Counted from the stretch's first letter, positions 24,202 through 32,605 are shown. The stretch: DNA of 36,708 bases from Sphingomonas sp. UBA4766 (GCA_002403415.1 DHHS01000078.1:1-36708), one strand, 5' to 3'. A program made the numbers and translations. Notes: generated from the letters alone by a model not told the origin.

Positions 24202-24813
24202 ATGCCAGACAACGCACCACTGCGCAGCAGCCGCCCGGCACCCTATCGCGGGATCGCGGGCGAGCTGGTCCGCTGGCTCAGCATGGCCTATCTGCGGCTA
24301 TCGGGTTGGCGGATGGAGGGCGACTGGCCGCCGCTTGCCAAGGCTGTGGTGGTGGCCGCGCCGCACACGTCGAACTGGGACGGTATCAACATGCTGGCCG
24401 CCGCGAGCTATTACCGGGTGTCGCTGCGCTGGATGGGCAAGAAAAGCCTGACAACGGGTCCATTTGGCCGGGTGGTGCTGTGGCTGGGCTGTGTGCCGAT
24501 CGACCGCGCGGGCAGCCATGATGTTGTGAGGGCGATGTCAGATGCCTTTGCCGCGACCGACCGCATGATCCTTGCCATCCCGCCCGAGGGGACGCGCAGC
24601 CTGACCCGCGAATGGAAAACCGGCTTTTATCATATCGCGGTTCGGGCGGGCGTGCCAATCATCCTGACGGTCCTTGATTACGGCACGAAGACGATCCGCA
24701 TTGCCGGCGTCTTTCACCCGACTGGCGATTATGCCGCCGACATCGACGCAATCCGCGCGCCCTATCGCGACGCGGTTGGGAAAGTGCCAGAGGGTTTCGC
24801 GAACGTCAGCTAA
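24202..24813 (+). CDS. 1-acyl-sn-glycerol-3-phosphate acyltransferase-like protein (PlsC family)
   Basis: A 203-residue acyltransferase. It has the H-x4-D catalytic motif in APHTSNWDG (His about 55, Asp about 60), the substrate-binding VPIDRAG (about 98-104) and the PEGTRS motif in IPPEGTRSL (about 127-134). A hydrophobic patch at the N-terminus would tether it to the inner membrane. The HTSNWD variant with a short sequence is typical of the PlsC-like subgroup that may acylate lysophospholipids or other lipids rather than being the essential PlsC. The ATG at 24202 is chosen because the frame upstream has no protein-like character. It stands alone, after a long gap. Confidence 0.85.
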   Translation: MPDNAPLRSSRPAPYRGIAGELVRWLSMAYLRLSGWRMEGDWPPLAKAVVVAAPHTSNWDGINMLAAASYYRVSLRWMGKKSLTTGPFGRVVLWLGCVPIDRAGSHDVVRAMSDAFAATDRMILAIPPEGTRSLTREWKTGFYHIAVRAGVPIILTVLDYGTKTIRIAGVFHPTGDYAADIDAIRAPYRDAVGKVPEGFANVS

Positions 24814-24881
24814 GCGCTGTTCCAGCCAAGCCGAACCAATGGACACACCCACCCGCAGGTGGAACCAATTCCAAGCCCGCG

Positions 24882-25556
24882 CTATAGCCGGATGAACAGG
24901 TTCAGGCTGGCGACGTGGTTCACCCGGTCCGGCCCGCGCCGAAACACGGTCTGGTTGAGATAACCGGGCTCCAGATTGACCTGCTTGCCAAACGGGATCG
25001 ACAGGCCGACAAAGCTGCGCACCTGGTCAACCCCGGCGCGCGCGCCCCAATCGGTGCTGTTGACCGCGTAAAACCCCTCGACAAATACGACGCCAGACAG
25101 CTTGCCACCCCGCCGCACCGGCATTTGCGCGCGCACAAACTGGCGCAACCGCACGCCGGTATCGCGCTGGCCCTCCACCATGCGCTGTTCAATCCGGGAA
25201 CGGCCCCAAACATAAAGACCGCGCGGCGTGCGCAAGATCGGAAAACTCAACTGCTGCCACAACCGATGTTCGTCGGTGGCCGCGCCATTGACAGGGTCGG
25301 TATGGACAAACGCATAACCAAAATGCGCGGTCGTATTGCGCCCCAGCCGGACGCCAATCGCGGGCCGCAACAAGGTCTGAGTTGCCCGGGTGGCGTCGGT
25401 CAGCCGCGTCTGCGCCTCTGCCCAGAATACCAGATCACCGCGAATCGGCCCCTGGGCCAGAAACTGAGTCCATGCCTGACCATCATCCTGCGCCAGCGCG
25501 GGTGCTGGCAAGGCGAGCGACAACGCCGTCAGCACCCAATGACGAAGGCGCTCCAT
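24882..25556 (-). CDS. DUF2490 outer-membrane-type protein
   Basis: A 224-residue exported protein with a signal peptide (ALSLALPAPALAQ). The mature part has alternating hydrophobic/polar beta strands (FWAEAQTRLTDATRATQTLL, TAHFGYAFVHTD, VRSFVGLSIPFG) and a terminal strand ending in NLFIRL, whose last aromatic/hydrophobic pattern suits an outer-membrane barrel. These features match DUF2490, of unknown function. The ATG overlaps the stop of the acetyltransferase gene by 1 bp (TGATG), so it is translated with it and with sppA. Confidence 0.82.
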   Translation of the reverse strand: MERLRHWVLTALSLALPAPALAQDDGQAWTQFLAQGPIRGDLVFWAEAQTRLTDATRATQTLLRPAIGVRLGRNTTAHFGYAFVHTDPVNGAATDEHRLWQQLSFPILRTPRGLYVWGRSRIEQRMVEGQRDTGVRLRQFVRAQMPVRRGGKLSGVVFVEGFYAVNSTDWGARAGVDQVRSFVGLSIPFGKQVNLEPGYLNQTVFRRGPDRVNHVASLNLFIRL

Positions 25557-26128
25557 CAGGCGCGCACCAGCCCCACATCGACAAAAGGGCGCGGCTCGAC
25601 CGGCGGCCCGCTCAGCTCTTGCAACTCGCGCTGCCAAAAGCCGACATCAATCCACTGCGCGTGCTTATAGCCAACTTCACGGTACACGCCTGCGCGTCGG
25701 AAACCGACCGATTCGTGGAGCCGGATCGAATAATCATTCGGCAGCGCAATGCCGGCAATCGCCTGAGTAAAACCCTGAGCGCGCAGCGTGTCGATCAGCG
25801 CCTGATAGAGCACGCGACCAACGCCCTGCCCCTGCGTCGCGGCCGCCACATAGATTGTCGTCTCCACCGCATAGCGATAGGCTGGGCGGTCGCGAAACCG
25901 CGCGGCATAGGCAAAGGCGACCACGCCGCTGCCGTCCTCATCGCCGTCATCGCCCTGCGTCGCGACCAGCCAGGGATAAAGTCCGTCAGAGGCGGTCATG
26001 CGCGCCCGCATCTGACGCGTGTCGGGGGCCTCAACCTCGAATGTCGCGGTGCCGGTCAGCACATGGGGCGCATAGATCGCGGCGATCGCGGCGGCATCTT
26101 CGGGGCGCGCCGGGCGCAGCGCGATCAT
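25556..26128 (-). CDS. GNAT acetyltransferase, phosphinothricin/methionine-sulfoximine type
   Basis: A 190-residue acetyltransferase. The N-terminus IALRPARPEDAAAIAAIYAP and the segments RDRPAYRYAVETTIYV, QGQGVGRVLYQALI, SIRLHESVGFRRAG and VGYKHAQWIDVGFWQREL follow the pattern of the PAT/MddA family, which acetylates the amino group of glutamate analogues such as methionine sulfoximine or sulfone. QGQGVG is the acetyl-CoA loop. In most bacteria such genes guard against methionine derivatives rather than herbicides. The start at 26128 overlaps the sppA stop by 4 bp, and the stop overlaps the DUF2490 start. Confidence 0.88.
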   Translation of the reverse strand: MIALRPARPEDAAAIAAIYAPHVLTGTATFEVEAPDTRQMRARMTASDGLYPWLVATQGDDGDEDGSGVVAFAYAARFRDRPAYRYAVETTIYVAAATQGQGVGRVLYQALIDTLRAQGFTQAIAGIALPNDYSIRLHESVGFRRAGVYREVGYKHAQWIDVGFWQRELQELSGPPVEPRPFVDVGLVRA

Positions 26129-27996
26129 AGCCCGATCCGCGCCAGGAACAGAGCCAGCAGCGATTGGTCCGCCGCGCCAGGCCGCACCGGGGCAAGGGCT
26201 GCACATTCCAGGCAGCGCGCCTGCACCGCCGCGCCCGCCGCCAACCGCTTCACATCGCCCAGTGCCTGCGCGAGCACCGCGCGCCGTTCCGCCGCCAGCC
26301 GGGTGAAGGCATCACCAAGCTCGCCCTTGTCCTCATCCCCGTCGCGCAGGAAATCGTTCAGGAGCGCCGCCCAGCGATCCGGCGCCTTCTCCAGATATTC
26401 GGCATGGACTTTTTTCGGGTCGAGCCCGGCGCGCTTGGCGGCTTCGTCCAGCGCTTCCTGAAGGCCGCCAAACCGGTCCACCAGCCCGATCTGGCGCGCG
26501 GTGCCGCCGTCCCACACGCGCCCTTGCGCAATCGCATCGACTTGCGCGGGCGTTTTCTTGCGCGCCTTGGCCACGCGGTCGATGAACTGGGCATAGCCAT
26601 GCTCGATCCCCGCCTGAAGGATCGTGTCCACCTCGGTGCTGAACCCGCCCATCACATCGGGCTGGCCCGACAGCGGCGTCGTCTTCACCCCATCGCTGGT
26701 GATGCCCAATTTCGCGAGGCTGTTTTCGAAACTGGGGAGGATGCCGAAAATCCCGATCGAACCGGTGATTGTATTGGGTTCAGCAAAAATCACATCGCCC
26801 GCAGTCGCCACCCAGTAACCGCCCGATGCCGCAACCGACGCCATCGAGATGATCACCGGCAACTTCTTGGCCTTTGCCTCCATCAACGCGCTGCGGATCG
26901 TCTCCGACGCGAGCGCCGAGCCGCCGGGGGAGTCGACGCGCACCACCAGTGCCTTCAGCGATTTGTTGCGAAGGCCATCTCGGATCAGCGCCGCGATGCT
27001 GTCACCGCCCGCCGTGCCGGGGTCGGCGCGGCCATCGACAATGTCGCCCGCCACCGTCACCACGCCGATCGCGTCGCCCGTCTTGGGGAGCGGGTTTGCG
27101 GCAAGATATGCGTCATAGCGAATCGCTGCAAAAGCAGTGATGCTCTTTGGCCGCCCGACCCCCGCCAGCGCCGCCACGCGCTGTTCGAACGCGGCCCGAT
27201 CCCCCAGCTTATCGACCAGGCCAGCGCCAAGATTGGCCTGCGCGATATCGCCCTTCGCCGCCGTAATCACCTGCGCCGGATTGGTCAGGTAAGCCGCGAC
27301 CTGCGCCTTGGGCCGCGCCTTGGCGACAGTGTCGCGCCAATCGGCGGCAATCGCCCCGTAAAGCGCGCGGGCGGCCTCCGCCGATTCAGGCGATTCATCG
27401 GTCCGGGTATAGGGTTCGACGAACGACTTATATTTGCCGACGCGATAAACATGGAGATTGACGCCAAGCTTGTCGATCAACCCCTTGTAATAAAGCCGCG
27501 ATCCGCCGGGGCCACTGAACAGCGTGCCTCCCATCGGGTTCATCCAGATTTCGCTGGCATGCGCCGCCAACCGGTAGCTGCTGTCCGAATAGGCGGTCGC
27601 ATAAGCGAGCACCGGCTTGCCGCTGGCTCGCACCCGGCCGATTGCGGCCCCCACTTCGTTAAGGGCGGCGGGCAGCCCGCCCAGAAACCCGTCCACATCC
27701 AGCACGACCGCCTTCACCCGCTTGTCGTCCCTGGCGGCATCAAGCACACGGATGACATCGCGCAACCGATATTCGCGCGGGCCACCGCCGCCGCCAAAAT
27801 CAAGCTGGGCGGGCGCGGGCTGTTCCACCAGCACGCCGTCGAGCGCCACCACCAGCGCGCCATCGCGCACCGCCGCCCGGTTTGGCCGCGCGGATAACCC
27901 CGCGAACAACACGCCAAAGAACAACAACATGGCGACGAGCACCAGAGCGTCCTTAATTCCGACCAACAACCGCCAGGCAGCGCGCAACAATTTCAC
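26125..27996 (-). CDS. sppA: Signal peptide peptidase SppA, long (67K) form
   Basis: A membrane-bound serine protease of about 623 residues that cleaves leftover signal peptides on the periplasmic side. One N-terminal transmembrane helix (about 12-36) is followed by two tandem S49 domains, as in the E. coli enzyme (618 residues). The catalytic Lys is in VGKYKSFVEP (about 190) in the first domain and the catalytic Ser in SVAASGGYW (about 391) in the second; VRVDSPGGSALAS is the conserved S49 stretch. I set the start at a GTG (27996) because GGAG lies 8 bp upstream; a TTG at 28023 would extend the frame by nine residues. It leads an operon with the PAT-like and DUF2490 genes. Confidence 0.94.
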   Translation of the reverse strand: MKLLRAAWRLLVGIKDALVLVAMLLFFGVLFAGLSARPNRAAVRDGALVVALDGVLVEQPAPAQLDFGGGGGPREYRLRDVIRVLDAARDDKRVKAVVLDVDGFLGGLPAALNEVGAAIGRVRASGKPVLAYATAYSDSSYRLAAHASEIWMNPMGGTLFSGPGGSRLYYKGLIDKLGVNLHVYRVGKYKSFVEPYTRTDESPESAEAARALYGAIAADWRDTVAKARPKAQVAAYLTNPAQVITAAKGDIAQANLGAGLVDKLGDRAAFEQRVAALAGVGRPKSITAFAAIRYDAYLAANPLPKTGDAIGVVTVAGDIVDGRADPGTAGGDSIAALIRDGLRNKSLKALVVRVDSPGGSALASETIRSALMEAKAKKLPVIISMASVAASGGYWVATAGDVIFAEPNTITGSIGIFGILPSFENSLAKLGITSDGVKTTPLSGQPDVMGGFSTEVDTILQAGIEHGYAQFIDRVAKARKKTPAQVDAIAQGRVWDGGTARQIGLVDRFGGLQEALDEAAKRAGLDPKKVHAEYLEKAPDRWAALLNDFLRDGDEDKGELGDAFTRLAAERRAVLAQALGDVKRLAAGAAVQARCLECAALAPVRPGAADQSLLALFLARIGL

Positions 27997-28063
27997 AGCA
28001 AATTCTCCAGATCGCCCGAGCAATTAAGGCGCTAGGCGTTCATAGCGCGACGTGTATGGCAAG

Positions 28064-28083
28064 AGCAATACGCCATTATTGCT
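28064..28083. promoter_or_regulatory. Inverted repeat in the sppA-MATE divergent region
   Basis: AGCAATA (28064-28070) and TATTGCT (28077-28083) form a perfect 7-bp inverted repeat with a 6-bp spacer, in an A/T-rich patch between divergent genes. A second, weaker dyad TACGGTCCGGTA follows at 28089-28100. Such dyads upstream of a multidrug exporter are typical operator candidates, but no regulator gene is adjacent. Confidence 0.4.
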
Positions 28084-28134
28084 AACATTACGGTCCGGTA
28101 GCGTGACAGCCAGAGCGCGGTGGGATAGAAGCCG

Positions 28135-29541
28135 ATGGTGACGCCCTCCCCCGCCAGCTTCGCACCGATCGTCCGCGCACCCGCCACCCTGGCGGATGAA
28201 GTGCACGCGCTGATCCGGCTGGCCGCGCCGCTCGCGGGGGCGAATCTGCTGCAAATGGCGGTCTATGCCGTCGACGTCATTTTTGTTGCACGGCTTGCCC
28301 CGGTAGAGTTTGCCGCATCCACGCTGGGCGTATTTCTATACGGGATCGCGCTCTGGGCGCTGCTGGGCCTCGCGACGGCGTGCGCGCCGATTATCGCAGC
28401 GGAACTGGGCCAAAGGGCACACGCGGTGCGAGAGGTGCGGCGGTCGTTTCGGATGGCGCTCTGGCTGTCGCTGTTCGCGTCGATCCCGTGCCTGATCGTG
28501 CTCGCGCATGGCGAGACGGTGTTCCGGCTGGCCGGGCAGGACGCGGTGGTCGCGCAGCGCGCGGGCGCCTTCCTCGACATTTTGCTGTTCGCGCTGGCAC
28601 CAAGCGTAGCGGCAGGGGTGATGCGCACGGTCGCAGCAGCGCTTGGTCGGCCAAACTGGGCGCTTGCGGTCACGGTCATGGCGCTGATGGTCGGGATTGC
28701 CGCCAACTGGGCGCTGGTGTTTGGCAATGCGGGCTTTCCAGCACTGGGACTAGAGGGGTCGGCGCTTGCCAGTCTGGTCACTACGCTCGCCATGACGACG
28801 GCGTTCGCCGCGATCCTGGTGTTCGACCCGCGCTTGCGCCGATACCGGCTGTTCGGGCGGTGGTGGCGACCCGAATGGCCGCGCCTGATCGAGATTTTGC
28901 AGCTCGGTCTGCCGATCGCGCTGGCATTTACGCTTGAGGGGTCGCTGTTCGGCGGGGCAGCGGTGCTGATGGGCCTCATCAGCGTGACCGCCGTGGCGGC
29001 GCACGCGGTCGCGCTCAACATTGCCGCCATCACCTTCCAAATCCCGCTCGGCATTGCCCAGGCCGCCACGATCCGGGTCGGCATGGCGTATGGCGCGCGC
29101 GACCCGGTGTGGATCGACCGCGCGGGCCGCGCCGCGATTGTCGCCGCGATCAGCTTCATGGCGATGACGGCGTGCGCGATCTGGTTTTTTCCGCGGCTGT
29201 GGGTGTCGGCCTATCTTGACCTTGACGCGCCCGCGAACGCGCAGACGGTGCCGCTCGCGGTCAGCTATCTGGCGATTGCGGCGATGTTCCAGTTACTCGA
29301 CGGGGCGCAAGTCGTGCTGGCCGGAACATTGCGCGGGTTGCAGGATACGCGCGCACCGATGTTCATCGCCGGATTCGGCTATTGGGTGGTCGGCTTTGGC
29401 ACCGCCATTGGCTTGGGCTTTTGGCTGGGGATGGCGGGTGTCGGGATTTGGCTGGGCCTTGCCGCTGGATTGCTGGCGGTGTCGATCTTGCTGCTTTGGC
29501 GGTGGATGCAGCGCGCGCGACTGGGTCTGCTCCCCACCTAG
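28135..29541 (+). CDS. MATE-family efflux transporter (NorM-like)
   Basis: A 468-residue inner-membrane transporter with about twelve hydrophobic helices in two related halves. The first half has LIRLAAPLAGANLLQMAVYA (helix 1) with VDVIFVARL, and the second half repeats the pattern at LIEILQLGLPIALAFTLEG. LARLAPVEFAAST-type and GIAQAATIRVG segments are common MATE features. MATE proteins export cationic drugs or metabolites against Na+ or H+. The ATG at 28135 has only a weak upstream GATAGAAG. A dyad sits 52 bp upstream. The substrate is unknown. Confidence 0.92.
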   Translation: MVTPSPASFAPIVRAPATLADEVHALIRLAAPLAGANLLQMAVYAVDVIFVARLAPVEFAASTLGVFLYGIALWALLGLATACAPIIAAELGQRAHAVREVRRSFRMALWLSLFASIPCLIVLAHGETVFRLAGQDAVVAQRAGAFLDILLFALAPSVAAGVMRTVAAALGRPNWALAVTVMALMVGIAANWALVFGNAGFPALGLEGSALASLVTTLAMTTAFAAILVFDPRLRRYRLFGRWWRPEWPRLIEILQLGLPIALAFTLEGSLFGGAAVLMGLISVTAVAAHAVALNIAAITFQIPLGIAQAATIRVGMAYGARDPVWIDRAGRAAIVAAISFMAMTACAIWFFPRLWVSAYLDLDAPANAQTVPLAVSYLAIAAMFQLLDGAQVVLAGTLRGLQDTRAPMFIAGFGYWVVGFGTAIGLGFWLGMAGVGIWLGLAAGLLAVSILLLWRWMQRARLGLLPT

Positions 29542-29580
29542 CGACCATAAATTTTTTGATGGAAGGGCCGGGTGCGCCGG

Positions 29581-29609
29581 TTGACGGGCGCGAACCGCAA
29601 CCACATATG
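29581..29609 (+). promoter_or_regulatory. Candidate groESL promoter
   Basis: TTGACG (29581-29586) is followed after 17 bp by CATATG (29604-29609), a fair sigma-70-like pair just upstream of CIRCE. The overlapping CCACATAT (29601-29608) also resembles the RpoH -10 (CCCCATNT) 14 bp after the -35, so vegetative and heat-shock sigma factors may share the site. Confidence 0.5.
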
Positions 29610-29616
29610 CCCAATG

Positions 29617-29643
29617 TTGGCACTCAACAGGCTTGAGTGCCAG
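29617..29643 (+). promoter_or_regulatory. CIRCE operator (HrcA site) upstream of groESL
   Basis: TTGGCACTC (29617-29625), a 9-bp spacer, then GAGTGCCAG (29635-29643). This matches the CIRCE consensus TTAGCACTC-N9-GAGTGCTAA with exact spacing and two substitutions in each arm at most. HrcA binding here would repress groES-groEL until heat shock. The site lies directly after the candidate promoter and 38 bp before the groES start. Confidence 0.92.
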
Positions 29644-29680
29644 TAACCGATATCAACTTTGAACAGAAAGGATGGAGCGC

Positions 29681-29968
29681 ATGAATTTTCGTCCACTCCA
29701 CGACCGCGTGCTCGTTCGCCGCGTAGAGGCCGAGGAAAAGACCGCTGGCGGGATCATCATTCCCGACACTGCCAAGGAAAAGCCGCAGGAAGGCGAAGTC
29801 GTCTCGGTCGGCAGCGGCACCCGCGCCGATGATGGCAAGATCACCCCGCTCGACGTCAAGGTCGGCGACAAGATCCTGTTCGGCAAATGGTCGGGCACCG
29901 AAGTCAAGGTTGGCGGCGAAGACCTGCTGATCATGAAGGAATCGGACATTTTGGGCATTGTCGGCTAA
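29681..29968 (+). CDS. groES: Co-chaperonin GroES
   Basis: The 10-kDa lid of the GroEL folding chamber, 95 residues. The sequence NFRPLHDRVLVRRVEAEEKT, the mobile-loop region TAGGIIIPDTAKEKPQEGEV and the C-terminal KVGGEDLLIMKESDILGIV are diagnostic. I prefer the ATG at 29681, where the family begins, over the in-frame ATG at 29672, which would itself supply the GGAG of the ribosome binding site. groEL follows 53 bp later and both are controlled by the CIRCE element upstream. Confidence 0.97.
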   Translation: MNFRPLHDRVLVRRVEAEEKTAGGIIIPDTAKEKPQEGEVVSVGSGTRADDGKITPLDVKVGDKILFGKWSGTEVKVGGEDLLIMKESDILGIVG

Positions 29969-30021
29969 CGCCGCGCCCGGTTCATCCCATTCACCCTATT
30001 TGAATAAAGAGGAACATCACC

Positions 30022-31665
30022 ATGGCAGCGAAAGACGTAAAGTTTTCGCGTGACGCGCGCGAACGCATTCTGCGCGGCGTCGACATTCTCGCCGATGCGG
30101 TCAAGGTTACGCTGGGGCCAAAGGGCCGCAACGTCGTGATCGACAAGAGCTTTGGCGCGCCGCGCATCACCAAGGACGGGGTGACGGTCGCCAAGGAAAT
30201 CGAACTGAAGGACAAGTTCGAAAACATGGGCGCGCAAATGCTGCGCGAAGTCGCGTCGAAGACGAACGACATCGCCGGCGACGGCACGACCACCGCAACC
30301 GTGCTCGCGCAAGCGATTGTGCGCGAGGGCATGAAGTCGGTCGCGGCCGGCATGAACCCGATGGACCTGAAGCGCGGCATCGACCTGGCCGTCACCAAGG
30401 TCGTCGAGGACATCAAGACCCGCTCACGTCCGGTGTCGGGCACCAAGGAAATCGCGCAGGTCGGCATTATTTCGGCCAATGGCGACACCGTCGTCGGCGA
30501 AAAGATCGCCGAAGCGATGGAAAAGGTCGGCAAGGAAGGCGTCATCACCGTTGAGGAAGCCAAGGGCCTCGAATTCGAGCTTGATGTCGTCGAAGGCATG
30601 CAGTTCGATCGTGGCTACCTGTCGCCCTATTTCATCACCAACCCTGAAAAGATGACAGTCGAGCTTCAGGACCCCTATATCCTGATCCACGAAAAGAAGC
30701 TGTCGAACCTTCAGGCGATGCTGCCGATCCTCGAAGCGGTGGTGCAGTCGGGCCGTCCGCTGCTCATCATTGCCGAGGACATCGAGGGTGAGGCACTCGC
30801 CACCCTGGTCGTGAACAAGCTGCGCGGCGGGCTGAAGGTGGCCGCTGTCAAGGCACCGGGCTTTGGCGATCGCCGCAAGGCGATGCTGGAGGACATTGCG
30901 ATCCTGACCAAGGGCGAAATGATCTCCGAAGACCTCGGCATCAAGCTGGAAAGCGTAACGCTTGCCATGCTGGGCCAGGCCAAGCGCGTCACCATCGACA
31001 AGGACAACACCACCATCGTCGATGGCGCGGGCGACCATGACGCGATCAAGGCACGCACCGAAGCCATCCGCGCGCAGATCGAAAACACGACCAGCGATTA
31101 TGACCGCGAAAAGCTGCAGGAACGCCTCGCCAAGCTGGCGGGCGGCGTCGCCGTGATCAAGGTTGGCGGCTCGACCGAAGTTGAGGTCAAGGAGCGCAAA
31201 GACCGCGTTGACGATGCGCTGCACGCGACCCGTGCGGCCGTTGAGGAAGGCATCGTCGCTGGCGGCGGCACCGCGCTCCTCTATGCGACCAAGGCACTTG
31301 ACGGGTTGAAGGGTGGCAATGACGACCAGACCCGCGGCATCGACATCATCCGCAAGGCGCTCTACGCGCCGGTTCGCCAGATCGCCTCGAACGCGGGGCA
31401 TGACGGTGCGGTGATCTCGGGCAAGCTGCTTGACGGCGGCGATCCCGATGTCGGCTTCAACGCGCAGACCGACGTGTATGAAAACCTCGTCACGGCGGGC
31501 GTGATCGACCCGACCAAGGTGGTGCGCACTGCCCTTCAGGACGCAGCCTCGGTCGCGGGCCTGCTCATCACCACCGAAGCGGCGGTGAGCGAAATGCCCG
31601 AGGACAAGGCGGCGCCCGCTGGCATGCCCGGCGGCATGGGCGGCATGGGCGGCATGGACTTCTGA
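30022..31665 (+). CDS. groEL: Chaperonin GroEL (60 kDa)
   Basis: A 547-residue chaperonin that folds proteins in an ATP-driven double ring with GroES. The N-terminal equatorial domain shows VTLGPKGRNVVIDKSFGAP and the nucleotide-binding GDGTTTATVLAQAI; the apical region has LDVVEGMQFDRGYLSPYF; the ATP-binding ALHATRAAVEEGIVAGGG is present. The C-terminus is the flexible GGMGGMGGM tail. The start follows AAGAGGAAC. A (GGM)n tail and standard length indicate a housekeeping copy. A series of hairpins follows the stop. Confidence 0.98.
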   Translation: MAAKDVKFSRDARERILRGVDILADAVKVTLGPKGRNVVIDKSFGAPRITKDGVTVAKEIELKDKFENMGAQMLREVASKTNDIAGDGTTTATVLAQAIVREGMKSVAAGMNPMDLKRGIDLAVTKVVEDIKTRSRPVSGTKEIAQVGIISANGDTVVGEKIAEAMEKVGKEGVITVEEAKGLEFELDVVEGMQFDRGYLSPYFITNPEKMTVELQDPYILIHEKKLSNLQAMLPILEAVVQSGRPLLIIAEDIEGEALATLVVNKLRGGLKVAAVKAPGFGDRRKAMLEDIAILTKGEMISEDLGIKLESVTLAMLGQAKRVTIDKDNTTIVDGAGDHDAIKARTEAIRAQIENTTSDYDREKLQERLAKLAGGVAVIKVGGSTEVEVKERKDRVDDALHATRAAVEEGIVAGGGTALLYATKALDGLKGGNDDQTRGIDIIRKALYAPVRQIASNAGHDGAVISGKLLDGGDPDVGFNAQTDVYENLVTAGVIDPTKVVRTALQDAASVAGLLITTEAAVSEMPEDKAAPAGMPGGMGGMGGMDF

Positions 31666-31671
31666 TCCAAA

Positions 31672-31708
31672 GGGCGAGCCCTGCGCCATGCTGGTGCAGG
31701 ACTCGCCC
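31672..31708 (+). terminator. Long imperfect hairpin just after groEL
   Basis: Sixteen-base arms at 31672-31687 (GGGCGAGCCCTGCGCC) and 31693-31708 (GGTGCAGGACTCGCCC) pair with one mismatch and one G-U around a 5-nt loop, six bases after the stop codon. No T-run follows, so it may protect the 3' end of the mRNA rather than terminate. Two smaller dyads follow: GGGCGG...CCGCCC (31715-31741) and CAAGCC-TT-GGCTTG (31744-31757). Confidence 0.6.
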
Positions 31709-31801
31709 AAGGACGGGCGGCGGATCTGCCAAGCTCCGCCCAACAAGCCTTGGCTTGGACCCGGGACCATGCGATACCCACAAAGTGACTAAACTAACCG
31801 C

Positions 31802-31833
31802 AAAGGGCCGGGGAAGTAATTCCCCGGCCCTTT
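31802..31833 (+). terminator. Strong hairpin terminator of the groESL operon
   Basis: AAAGGGCCGGGGAA (31802-31815) and TTCCCCGGCCCTTT (31820-31833) are a perfect 14-bp inverted repeat with a 4-nt loop GTAA. The stem ends in TTT followed by CGCTT, giving A-tract/T-tract symmetry typical of intrinsic terminators. It separates groESL from the next operon. Confidence 0.88.
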
Positions 31834-31945
31834 CGCTTATCCCCACCCGGCGCGCAGCAGCACGACAACACCCTTTCGCGCGCGCGCGCGCTTCGCTAAC
31901 GCTGGCGGCCATGCTCTCGCGCCCTTCCGCCTGCCGACGCCGCGC

Positions 31946-32605
31946 ATGACCCGCCTCGCGATCTTTGACTGCGACGGCACCCTCGTCGACAGTCAGCACA
32001 ATATCTGCACAGCGGTCGAGGAGGCGTTTGCCACCAACGCGCTGGCCGTCCCCCCGCGCAACGCGATCCGCCGGATCGTCGGACTCAGCCTGGTGGAGGC
32101 GATGCGGATGCTCTTGCCCGACTCCGATGGCGCGCTGCACGAGCGGATCGCCAAAGATTACAAGGACGCATTTTTCCGCCTGCGCTCGACCGGCGCGATG
32201 GCGGAAGAACCACTTTATGATGGGATAACCGATCTGCTCTCCCGGCTAAGTGCGGCGAGATGGATGCTGGGGGTGGCGACCGGCAAGTCGGACCGCGGAC
32301 TTGCTCATATCCTGTCGCATCACGGCATTGCCGGACATTTCATCACGCTCCAGACCGCCGACCGTCACCCCTCCAAACCGCACCCCGCGATGATCGAAGC
32401 GGCCATGCGCGAAGCAGGCGCAACGCCCGGCACCACCGCAATGATCGGCGACACCAGTTTTGACATGGAAATGGCCCGCGCCGGCGGCGTGCGCGCGATA
32501 GGGGTCAGCTGGGGCTATCATGCGACCACCGACCTGGTGGAGGCAGGCGCACATCACATCGTTGATGATACAGGCGCGCTGGCCACAATACTGGAGCAGC
32601 TATGA
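31946..32605 (+). CDS. HAD-IA phosphatase (phosphoglycolate phosphatase-like)
   Basis: A 219-residue HAD hydrolase. Motif I is FDCDGTLVDS (Asp 8 and 10), motif II lies in GVATGKSDRG, motif III is the lysine of HPSKPHPAM and motif IV is MIGDTSFDMEMA. The helical cap between motif I and II (about 20-85) makes it subclass IA, as in Gph and beta-phosphoglucomutase-like enzymes. Its substrate is probably a small phosphoester but is not determinable here. The stop overlaps the next start (ATGA), so it is co-translated with a small membrane protein and an ATP12-like gene. This association with ATP12 I recall from other sphingomonads. Confidence 0.88.
   Translation: MTRLAIFDCDGTLVDSQHNICTAVEEAFATNALAVPPRNAIRRIVGLSLVEAMRMLLPDSDGALHERIAKDYKDAFFRLRSTGAMAEEPLYDGITDLLSRLSAARWMLGVATGKSDRGLAHILSHHGIAGHFITLQTADRHPSKPHPAMIEAAMREAGATPGTTAMIGDTSFDMEMARAGGVRAIGVSWGYHATTDLVEAGAHHIVDDTGALATILEQL

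Noticed and set aside
29617..29633. Sigma-54 -24/-12-like element (GG-N10-GC)
   Set aside because: The match is part of the CIRCE dyad and the -12 half is AGGCT rather than TTGCT.
30424..31770. 448-codon frame antisense to groEL
   Set aside because: A well-known effect of GC-rich groEL codon use; no independent evidence.
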